A stretch of 64,000 nucleotides of DNA from Aspidapion aeneum. Its lineage: Eukaryota; Arthropoda; Insecta; Coleoptera; Brentidae. Shown piece after piece: positions 1 through 9,500 of this stretch. A model generated the notes under the pieces. That model was not told the DNA's origin, searched no databases, and was given only the letters and a program-made list of their open reading frames with translations. How positions within the stretch are numbered: the first letter of the stretch is position 1; each line of letters begins with the position of its first letter. Made by a program: the position numbers and the translations under genes. The stretch is from assembly GCA_963576565.1 (NCBI GenBank), contig OY755042.1, positions 7,030,372 through 7,094,371 on the forward strand, read 5' to 3'.

Positions 1-2053
1 GCGGTAGAACCTAGGGCAAGGTGGTAGTGGTTGCTTTTTTAGCAACAGAGGCTAGGTGTAGGTGGTAGTAGTTGGTTTTTTGGTGGTAAAAGTTGGGGGA
101 AGGTGGTTTTTGGGATAAAACTGAGTTGTAGCGGACTGATAGGTCACTGTAGCTATTTAGAAGTGCTAACAGCTTAGACTTGTCCGTTAGTATTTGTTTT
201 TTCTACGAACAAGGCGGCCTTACGCCGAAAAATGCGAAAATTCGTTGGTCCACAGAACGCCAAGCGTTGGTCAGTAAATTCTTGGTCAGTTAAATAGAAA
301 TAGAGATGGGCCAACCTGCGATTTTGGTGGAGCAGTGACAAGACGTGACTGCTCCAGTCGCGTCACGGTGACAAATAGCAGTGATTTTTTGGAGCAGTTT
401 AACCAATACACACCTATATCGCAATCTAGAAAATTGTTCCCTACTCTGCACTGTGCTGCCGCGTAGACGCGGCGCGACAGACGGAGCGGGCGGGCAAACA
501 GTCACTGTAACTGCTTGGGGTACTCGCGATCGCGACTTTACGCTGCGACGGACGCCGGTGCGGTGGTGACGTGGGGGTTCGGTCGGGGCGTCAGTGCCAG
601 ACTGTAACAAAATGTCACTGCTATTTCGTTCGGACTGGAGCAGATCGTGACTGCGACAGACGAGTCACAGTGACAAAGTCACAGTTCGTGAAATCGCAAC
701 CCACCTCTAAATAGAAATTCCCAGAAATTCGCACCCCCGTGAAAATGACATACGGAATATAACAGCGCGAACAGCGCCTGCGATCTGGACAAGGGACTAA
801 ATTGGAACTAAACATAATGACGTTTGACAGTGTCATCCTGTTCTGTGGTTTGACTGCTGTTGTGGGAAAGAGAGAGAGCCCACCAGAACAGACAGAAAGA
901 GAGACACGCGACACACCTGAATTTATTCTGTGGTGAATGTCATTTTTGTCGGGTGGTTCCCCTCAATCTGATTTTTGAAAAAAAATCTAAAATCAAATCA
1001 TTGTGTACTAGATCGGCATATTTTGTGAGTCTAACAAGCAGTAGCAGTGTGAAAAAGAAGCAGCAGCAGTATAAAAAACAAGGAGCAGCATATAAAAAGC
1101 AGTCAATTCAACGACCCCATACCAGTGAGTTTTAAGGTGGATTTATTGTTCGTTAAAGTAAGGTAAGGGGTAAGTTCATTTATTTAGGCTTACTTCATAC
1201 TTTCCACTATGAACAATGGAAATTTCTATTTTAAGTAAGGCCGCCTTGTTTATGATAAAAACAAATAGGTTCTAACTTATAAGTCTAAGCTGTTACTACT
1301 TCTGAAGAGTTACAGTGATCTATCACTCAGCTGCGACAGTTTTATGCCAAAAACCACCTTCGCTTAGTTTCTACCACCAAAAAACCAACTACTACCACCT
1401 TCTGTGGCTTCTATCCCCAAAAAACCAACTACTACCACCTTCCCCTACTTCTAACCCCAAAAAACAAACTACTACTACCTTCGCTGAGCTTCTACCCCTA
1501 AAAAACCAACTACTGCCATCTTCTCCTAGTCTCTGCCACCAAAAAACCAACTACTACCACCTTCTGTGGCTTCTATCCTCAAAAAACCAACTACTACCAC
1601 CTTCCCCTACTTCTAACCCCAAAAAACAAACTACTACTACCTTCGCTGAGCTTCTACCCCTAAAAAACCAACTACTGCCATCTTCTCCTAGTCTCTGCCA
1701 CCAAAAAACCAACTTCTACCAACGCTTATCTTCTACCACTAAAAAACCAACTACTACCTCCTTTGATTATGATTGTAGTATTTGGTTTTTTGGTGGTAGA
1801 AGCTAGGGGAACTTGGTAGTAGTTGGTTTTTTGCTGGTAGAAGCTAGGGGAAGGTGGAAGTAGTTACTTTATTGCTGGTAGAAGGTAGCAAAAGTTGGTA
1901 GTAGTTTGTTTTTTGGTGGTAGAAGGTAATCCAAGGGGATAGTAGTTGGTTTTTAGTGTAAAACCGATCTGTACCTAAATGATAGATAGATAGGTAACTG
2001 TTTGGGAGTGGTAGCAGCTGTGATTTATTAGTTAGGGTTTGTTTTAACCTCAA
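1..2053. mobile_element. foldback-type element(s) with minisatellite inverted arms
   Basis: Bases 1-222 and 1234-1780 are inverted copies of each other. Reading inward, each has a short unit containing CAAGGCGGCCTT, about 110 bp of shared sequence, then tandem units of about 40 bp around CCAACTACTACCACCTT. In the right arm four units form a higher-order repeat of 162 bp that occurs nearly twice. At about 1780 the units switch orientation and run to about 2053, so 1234-2053 is itself a foldback. The left arm is cut by the window edge. The region 222-1234 could be the element core, or host DNA between two foldbacks. A 163-codon ORF across the repeats is a by-product of the repeat. Confidence 0.75.
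223..1233. other. GC-richer spacer between foldback arms, no gene recognised
   Basis: About 1 kb, notably GC/CpG-richer than its surroundings around 440-600. It holds imperfect inverted pieces related by the words CAGTGACAA/GTCACTG near 330-400 and 610-690. A purine-rich run with CAG repeats at 1040-1110 is followed by a possible splice donor (CCA|GTGAGT, about 1123). No ORF resembles a known protein. It could be a TE core or an untranslated first exon. Confidence 0.3.
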
Positions 2054-2114
2054 ACAATACGCTGCAATATCGAAATGTATAAAAAGGTCATTAAAATTTT
2101 GATCTGTAAAATAT

Positions 2115-2228
2115 AGGTAGGGGGGGGGTGGTACCCCATGTTTTTATTTATGAAATATGTGGAAAATATTAGAAAAAACTTAGCTTTTGGGGGGGGGGGG
2201 GGGCTGCCCCTGACATATATGCCACTGT
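2115..2228. mobile_element. partial hAT-type MITE (poly-G family, copy 1)
   Basis: It shares with 2741-2878, 34482-34610 and 48403-48587 an internal stretch containing TGAAATATGTGGAAAATAT next to poly-G runs. It ends CATATATGCCACTG, matching the hAT-like terminus CAGTGGC. The left terminus is degraded. No coding capacity. Confidence 0.6.
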
Positions 2229-2740
2229 GTAGACCCATGTTTGTAGGATAATACATTTTTTGTTGCATCTTACTGCTTACTTTATGGCAATATGGCTTTG
2301 TTTGCTATAAACTCAACTTTACTGTATCAATTTGATCATGGCACATACCTGTTTTTTTCTGGGGAGAAAGAGATGTGTCAATATGGAACTGAAACAGTAT
2401 CCTTGAGTTTTATAAATAGCATTTTTTATTGCCTAATACCCTGTTCGGACTGTGCAACTTTTCCATGCATGCAACTTTTGTGTCCTCTCTCTCACTCAGA
2501 TGATGTTACTTAAAGAGAGACAGAACAAACAAGTTGCATGCTTTGTTTGGAAATGAATGAAAATTTGTTTTATTTTTAAGTAAAACAAACACTGTTTTTT
2601 AATTTTGCAAAGGCAGCTTTGTGTTCCCCTCAGATAGTACTAACCAAGTGGTAACAGCTAACCTGTAATTTGTACTGTTTTGCCAATAATGCCATGTAAA
2701 TCTTGGGCTAATGTCAAGAAATCTGTAATGCAATAAGCCA
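2229..2740. other. AT-rich intergenic sequence, nothing recognised
   Basis: No ORF resembling a protein, no clear repeat. A 73-codon ORF (2292-2513) shows no recognisable domain. Confidence 0.4.
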
Positions 2741-2878
2741 TGGGCGCAGCCAGAGGGGGGGGCCCAAACCTAAGATTTTTTTAATATATTTTCCACATAT
2801 TTCATGAATAAACACAAAAAATAGCATGAAATACGACATGATGAAGCCTCGCCCCCCCCAAGACATATTCCTGGGTGC
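2741..2878. mobile_element. hAT-type MITE (poly-G family, copy 2)
   Basis: Terminal inverted repeats CATGGGCGCAGCCAG and CTGGGTGCGCCACTG enclose a poly-G/poly-C bordered core with the family word CACATATTTCATGAATAAAC. Flanks CAATAAGC and CATAAGC look like a slightly decayed 8-bp target duplication. Non-coding, so it depends on a hAT transposase elsewhere. Confidence 0.7.
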
Positions 2879-3586
2879 GCCACTGCATAAGCTGTAAAAT
2901 AATATTTTATTCTGCATAATTACCGAACAATGTAATCTCAAAGCTAAATTTGTATTCAGGGTAGTAATGCTATGTTTTTTGAACAGGTGTCAATTGGAGC
3001 TTCAGCAGTCATGTTTTTTAAGGTGTTTTATAAAGTTTCACTTAGTTTTATTTTAATAAATCTAAATTTTTTAACAATCTTAGTGGAAAGTTTGGTTTGG
3101 TGAAGTCAAAAAATAATAATAATTTCTTATGGTAGTGATAGTAGTAATTATTTATTATTCACAATTTTTACTGTAAAATCTTTTAAAATAAAAATTTTAC
3201 AAAGTTTTTTTTTGTTTTATTTATTTTTATTTAATTATTTTAGACAGGTTTTCTTTCTAACATAAAAATTTTTGTTGGTCCCCCAAAAGAGGATTCTATT
3301 CACAAACAATATTTTATAGCTTGTGAAAAAAGAAAACAACTAAATAATTTTTTTTACATGTCAATTGTAATGTCAAAAAATGTTTTTTTTCGCTTGTTGA
3401 CACATGTAAAAAAAATATATATTTTTTAAACTTTTGAATATGGTGGGGGGTGTGACTGTTCTATCTGAAAAAGGTAGTTGTTATTTTGTCTGCAAATTCT
3501 ATTACATGTCAAAACTTCAGAAATCTTTAAACTAGAACAGGTCATTATTCACATAACTTATATTATCATGGCATTTTTCTAAGTAA
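2879..3586. other. AT-rich sequence with no recognised gene
   Basis: Low-complexity AT-rich DNA with long A and T runs (for example 3040-3240). A small inverted pair around ACATGT and poly-T lies at 3340-3420. Confidence 0.35.
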
Positions 3587-3735
3587 GGCCTGGTTTACCC
3601 AAAAACTTAATGCACAATGAACAAACTCATTGCTTAATTTTAATATCTCTGTTTCCATTTCCTTAGTATTGAAGACATAAAATATAAACAGTAAATCTTT
3701 CCATTGTGCATTATGTTATGGGTAAATTAGGCATA
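3587..3735. mobile_element. short inverted-repeat element (MITE)
   Basis: Imperfect terminal inverted repeats: GCCTGGTTTACCCAAAAAC... at the left and ...TTATGGGTAAATTAGGC at the right, each followed inward by a TGCACAATG/CATTGTGCA pair. About 150 bp, non-coding. Confidence 0.55.
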
Positions 3736-3776
3736 AAATAGAAAGTTCACATTACTTTGTTAAGTAATCTTATCTA

Positions 3777-3984
3777 CAGTTTGATAATGGTATCCGACCC
3801 TCGGAACCGAAATCAAAAAATATATTTTTACACAAAACATAAAGCCCAATTGTGTAAAATTCAAAACTATACAATATCAGGACATCCACAAAATCATATA
3901 AATTCATAAAATTTGACTTGTGTATTGTGTAAAAACATATTTTTTGATTTCTGTGCTGAGGATCAGATACAATAAGTCAAACTG
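3777..3984. mobile_element. MITE with TA target duplication
   Basis: Begins CAGTTTGATAATGG and ends CAATAAGTCAAACTG, each flanked by TA. The inverted arms are about 60 bp and include AAATCAAAAAATATATTTTT and its complement. 208 bp, non-coding. The TA duplication and size suggest a Tc1/mariner-type MITE (inference). Confidence 0.7.
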
Positions 3985-4332
3985 TATATACAAGTGGCCC
4001 ATTTTGTCTTATTTTTATTACATATAATAGTGAGTTCATATTGCTCCAATGAAAGCTCCCAATTGTATTGTATTTAACATTTGGGGATATATTGTGCCTA
4101 TATTACCTAATGAGTTTGACTACATTCTTGAAATATGTAATGCTCAAGGGGGAGAGGATTTAGCCTTGCATTATATTCAATGTGCTTGTTTTTTAATGGG
4201 GGAAGCAGGCATATTTTTGTCAACCGCTACAAAAAACTGCAGACTACAACAAAAAAATAAATAGGATTTGTATTATAGCACTAGTGCAATATTGAAACAT
4301 TATTCGTAATGCATGTAAGCCAAAATGGGTTA

Positions 4333-5028
4333 TATAGGGTGTTGTAAAATTCAATAAAATATTTTTAAAGATAATTTCCTAGAGTGATTTCAAGACAAAA
4401 AGTTTATATAAACAAAGGTCTACAAACACTTAGTAGTAGAGATACAGGGTGTTTAAATTTACTTTTTTTATATAGCTTTTACAGTTTTTGTGATATTTGG
4501 CTCGTATATTTACTTATAGGCACTACAAGTTAAGGCATGTCAAATAGGTTTTAATTAATTTGTTTATTTTGATATACTCGCCATACCATACTGGAGCATT
4601 TTTTATTTTATGATAGCAGCCTTTGGTGCAACAGCGATTTTCTCTAAAATGGTTAAAGATGCAAAAAAATTTCAGAAAAACAAAAAAGTTTGCAAATGAA
4701 ACAAAGATTTTATTTCTTGTTTTAAAATCCTTACTTCTCCCTACCAGTGGCTTAAAACAAAAAAATTCTGGGGGAAAAGGCGACATGACCCCTGAAAAAG
4801 GGTCACTCTGTACATGTTTACTATTATTTGGCATGTCTAAAAGTGTAGTGCCTATAGCTTAATTTGCCAAATTTGAACTAAATATCTCGAAAAGTACAAG
4901 AGCTATAAAAAACTAAATAAAAGAAACTTTAAAACAAGGCGTTTAAGGTTATATAAAAATTTTGCCTTGAAACCACTTAAGGAATTCAACACTAAAATTA
5001 TGTTATTGAATTATGAAACACCCTGTAT
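4333..5028. mobile_element. long inverted-repeat element, TA-flanked
   Basis: The left end TATAGGGTGTTGTAAAATTC is mirrored by the right end ending ATGAAACACCCTGTATA. Complementary blocks continue inward, for example ATAGGCACTACAAGTTAAGG at 4515 against a GTAGTGCCTATAG stretch at 4845. About 700 bp. The CAGGGTGTT-like terminus with TA is typical of mariner-derived non-autonomous elements. ORFs on both strands at 4523-4862 are repeat by-products. Confidence 0.65.
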
Positions 5029-5150
5029 AATGTGTATTTTATAAAAACTTATTTCAATATGTAAATAAACAGTGGCAGAACTACAATGCAGCAAGGCACA
5101 GGGTTGCTGAGAGGCGTATGCTCCATAGAGAGCCCGAAGGGCTGGAGTGA

Positions 5151-5173
5151 TCACACACACACACACACACACA
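5151..5173. repeat. (CA)n microsatellite
   Basis: Uninterrupted CA dinucleotide run of about 11-12 units. Confidence 0.95.
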
Positions 5174-5727
5174 GTGATAAGTAAAAAATGATTTCAGCGA
5201 AATTAAAAAGGTTTAGTTGGTGGGAGCACCTCTGCCCTGTATGGTGGTTCTATCACTGCTTGTCTTGCAATTCATTGCAGGGAGAAAGGCTGATCAATAG
5301 CAAAAATTGTGTACAGTTCTTTACATAATCCCTATTTTTGTTGGTCCTGTAAGTCCTTCTTGGTCTTATTTAGGTATAAAGTGATAAAAAAAAGACAAAA
5401 ATGACTAACGAATAATACCAAACCAAAGGTGCTGCCAGGACCTAATTTTTACTGATTTTTATTAGTCCGAAGCGCATTGATCAGCCCCTCGGCGCAGGAT
5501 CTGTCCTGGGAAGGGTTTTAGTTGAGCGAACTGTCTATCCGGAAAAGTGTTTAAGTTCAATAAACTGTGTCTATCACGGAAAGTGTTTTAGTTTACTATC
5601 TGCTCAACACTGAAATAACAATATCACAGTTCATATAAATGTATCTTTAGCAGTAAAAAAGCTGGTAAGTACTATAATATGTTTATTAATTAATTTTTAA
5701 ATATTAATATAATACTGTTCATTGAAT
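5174..5727. other. upstream intergenic sequence, nothing recognised
   Basis: No ORF over about 60 codons and no clear repeat boundary. Two related GTGTTT(A)AGTT blocks at 5540-5600 suggest a decayed duplication. Confidence 0.3.
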
Positions 5728-5968
5728 ATCAGCTGATGATGGTACAAAAAGTTTGTTTTTGTTTAAAATGTATTTTTTCAGAACCATTTCATATAAAGTT
5801 TTGGTATTTTCCATAAATTTTGTAAAAAAATTGTTGTCCACAAAGTTTTACTATTTGACGATATTTTTGTGCAAATTTAATGGAAAAAGTATGCCATGAT
5901 TTAAATGGGATGGTTCTGAAAAAATACATTTTAACAAAAACAAACGTTTTTCCCATCAACAGCTGATT
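5728..5968. mobile_element. MITE with ~60-bp inverted arms carrying CAGCTG
   Basis: The left arm starts ATCAGCTGATGATGGTAC and includes AAAATGTATTTTTTCAGAAC. The right arm carries its complement (GTTCTGAAAAAATACATTTT) and ends CATCAACAGCTGAT. About 240 bp, lying 400-640 bp upstream of the MARCH5 start codon. Non-coding. Confidence 0.7.
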
Positions 5969-6362
5969 TTCACTGACCAGCAGATTTATTTTAACAAATA
6001 TCAGCTCAGCTGGTGTTCTGTGATATCAGCTGATTTATTTTGACAAAAATCAGCTGTGTCCCGACATGTTTGATCTAGACAGAGAGCTATAGTCTTCTCT
6101 CTTTCTGGACCGTGTTAAGGTTATTCTCGTGTTACCAACGGTTTAACACGTAGTTTGCATTTCTTCCCTTTGGTGTTCTGTGGAAATTCGTGTAGAATGG
6201 TGCCAGTCGTCAAGACAATTTTCACTTTTTTTTCATAGAAAATTAAAAAAAAATGTATTGTTTCTTCTTTATTTTTGCATTAACAGAGTAAATAAGTTAA
6301 TTATTTTGTTTGCCCTTATTGCGCATGAATTAAACTTCAGTTAGGTCAACAGTGCTTTCATA
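5969..6362 (+). promoter_or_regulatory. probable MARCH5 promoter/5' UTR region
   Basis: Sequence between the last upstream inverted-repeat element and the MARCH5 ATG. It contains CAGCTG E-boxes (two further ones lie in the adjacent TIR element) and a T-rich stretch before 6300. No clear TATA box or defined start site can be assigned. The promoter role is inferred only from position. Confidence 0.35.
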
Positions 6363-6539
6363 ATGAATGAAGAAGATGGAAACCAGCCCTATCCAATTTC
6401 CAGGGAAGACCTTACTAACAATATTCCTGTAAAGCTGCAAGAATTTGGAAAATATTGCTGGGTGTGCTTTGTTACAGAAGAGGAAGATCATAATGCTGCA
6501 TGGGTGCAACCCTGTAATTGTCGTGGAACCAGTAAATGG
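6363..6539 (+). CDS. MARCH5: MARCH5 exon 1 (start codon, first half of RING-CH)
   Basis: ATG at 6363 opens 59 codons ending ...CRGTSKW; the donor is TGG|GTAGAG. It carries the first four zinc ligands of the RING-CH finger (C32, C35, C51, C53). An in-frame TAA lies directly before the ATG (taATGAATG), so no upstream extension of this exon is possible in frame. Reading continues to a stop at 6632 if unspliced, but homology to the family breaks exactly at the donor, which supports splicing. The 5' UTR boundary is not evident. Confidence 0.93.
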
Positions 6540-9500
6540 GTAGAGAGGCTTTTTTTCAATTCAAGATTCTTTCTTAATTATGAATATATCCCTAAAAGGG
6601 AGTGTTTAGAAACCCAACAAGTGGCTCTTTAGCCAAAAGCTAATGAGCTGACAATTCTTGGCATTTGAGGTTGAATTGCCAAAAGGCTAGGCTAGTTTTG
6701 TTGGTAAACCCAAAGAAACTAGACACCTCTTTGGGTAGGCATGATCATTAAAAAAGATAATGGTTCCTCTTTGTTATTTGTTATAAATGGGGAAGTAGGT
6801 GTTAAGTAGGAAAGTTGAAACCTCAAAAGTATTTTAAGTATTTATTTAATAAAAATCAGTTTATAACTTTTACTAATTAGGCTTAAAATACATTTGATAT
6901 TTTCATAGCACAAAGAAATAAGTCATAAAAAAAAGCCAGATAGAAACACTTAACATGTTGGCTACCAAGCATGATTTTCACATCCTGGTCCAGGGTACCA
7001 TACGATTCACAGGTGACTCATACAGTACAGTTTACTTCTGTACTTTATGTATCACCAGTGATAACGAACACAAGTCATTTTAAATGCTTGTAAAAAATGC
7101 CGGTGTATAAAGAAAGAAATGACATTTTGGGTATGGTACAGGGATGAACTAAAACAGGGAATAGGTGTGACTTTTTAACAGTGGGCTGTAGGAGCACTCA
7201 GGCTATGTATCACCGGTGACTCATATGGTAGCCAACATGTTAAACAAGCCATAAATGCTCCAGGAGGACTAGAGTCCCTGTATGTTGATATATTTGGATA
7301 TAATAGAGTGGAGACAAGCCCATCAATATCTTTCAAAATAAAAGGACAAACATTGGATCCCTATACTCTAACACTGTTTGGAAACAAAATGTATAGGTGT
7401 TCTTTATCTTACAATGAACAGTGGTAATTTAATTAATAAGAAAAATCAAGTCACTCAAAATTGTTGCACTGAATAAGAAACCTTAAATGACCTGACAAAG
7501 CATGTTATGTTTGTTTTTATTTGTCAAAAAGTTTCAAATAAAAGTCATTTTTAATAAAATAAATATGTGCCTATTCCTGTTTGCTAATTAGCTGTTGTAA
7601 TACATCAGATAAGAGTAGGGTTGCCAAGTTTTTTTAAGATAAATATAGTATTTTTCAATATAAACCAAAAAAAATATAGTACACCTTAAAAATATATATT
7701 ATTTTATGGGAACAAAAGTTTTTACACACCTACACATAAATTTGCAAAGCAATAACAAATGCATATTGTCACCATTAAGCCTGGCTCTATCTCACTTTTT
7801 AAAACATTATAAAATATTGCAGGAAAAACCTGTAGCAGAATCACATATACCAAGCTGTCACATTTTTTCGCAAATTTCAAAGATTTTGGACTGTTTATAC
7901 AAAACAATTTTTTAAAACTTTATTTGACCAAAACTTAAAATAAATTTTACCAGTTCTGATAGAGAACTAAATACAAAATTTACTTTCTTAAAAAAAATTA
8001 ATAAATACAGTAGCTCTGTTTGGGACATAATGTTATTTTGAATTTTTTTCAGAATTAGAATTAAACCAAGCCATTAAACTGGAAAAAAAGTTTTATCTAT
8101 CTAAAATTGGACTTTTTGTCTCAATGGACTAAAATAAAATAACTCATTAACAGTTAGGTTACACAGGTATTCTAAAGTATTGGTGTGATTGCTGAATCTA
8201 TGGGAATTGACAAAGAGTGTGTGCGACAAATTTTACGTAAAAATTTTAACATGCAAAAAGTGTGGTGCCTAAAATTCTAACATTTGAACAACAGTAGTAG
8301 TAGTAGTGTGGGGTAGGCTCTAGGCCTGGCGACTAGGCACATGAAGCGCCCTTTTCGTCAACCCCCGGGCATCCCCCCTACTGCGTCCCTCCCTCGCTAA
8401 GGAATCTGCCCGTCTTCTGTACAAAGGCCAGAATATCGGGCCACCTCAGATTCAGAAGGTCCTCTGTCTCAAAGGCCTCCTCTTCGAATACCTCTCTTCT
8501 TGCCTCCTACATTTGAACAACAAGAAGCTCACAAAAATATTGGTATTGACACTTTGAATGCAATTGAAAATGACTCAAACTTATTAAACGGGTAATAACT
8601 TGTGACGAATCTTGGTTTTTTTTACCTATGATCCTAAAACAAAACGCCAATCCATGCACTGGAACTTCGCCAAGAGTCAAAAAAGCGAGAATGAGCAAAT
8701 CGAAATTCAAAGATGTTCTTACTGAACTCCGTAAAAGAGTAAGGAGAAAACGACCCGAATTGTGGAAGGAGAGGTCATGGCTTCTTCATCAAGGCAATGC
8801 GCCGGCTCAAGAGGTTTCTACCCAAGTAGCTAAAACATCCTAGTATTAGACCACCCACCTTATTCGCCGGATCTTGCACCATGCGACTTCTATCTCTTTC
8901 CCAAGGTGAAATCTGTATTAAAAGGAAGGTTTGAGTCTGTTGAAGCTGTAAAAGAAAAAGCGAAGGAACTGACAGAAAAAACTTCCAGCACCATTGGCAT
9001 AGCTAGCCTTGCTTTTCAGGGGGGGCCGTGGCCCCGGTCTATCTTGAACAAAAAGCAAACATAGCTTTTAAAGAGTCGTGCAAAGTGTGCAATGAATAAA
9101 AAAAAAATACGCGCATTAAATGTTCTAATATTTTAATATACCAAATTTAATAATACATTTACCAACTTATTTATATGTATACACAGGAAGTATGTAATTC
9201 AGCAATTCTACAAAGAAAGTTTTCTACGTCGCTGACTGAAAGCGTCTACCACACTGTTTAAGTCGACCTTAACATCTTTTTCTATGAATAACAATGACAA
9301 ACCTGAGTGTCTCTCTTGAGTCATAGTTGTTCTAAGCCAATTAAAAACTCTCCTCATGGCAGAGAAAGACCTCTCGCAAGTTGCACTTAAAATTGGAAGA
9401 ATACTCGCAACTTTAAAAAGTTGGTAGAGGTTTGGATAGATGTTTTCTGCTATATGTTGTTTGATAGAATCATGACCAACAGTTTGATTTAACCGAATAA

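Noticed and set aside
1315..1806. 163-codon ORF with repeated Pro/Thr-rich peptide
   Set aside because: It lies entirely in minisatellite arms of a foldback; the periodic peptide is only the translated repeat.
4049..4264. 71-codon ORF as a host gene
   Set aside because: No recognisable domain, AT-rich, no splice or promoter support; sits among MITEs.
6540..6632. Reading MARCH5 exon 1 through to the stop at 6632 as a short single-exon gene
   Set aside because: Family similarity ends exactly at the GT donor and resumes at an in-frame acceptor at 10700.
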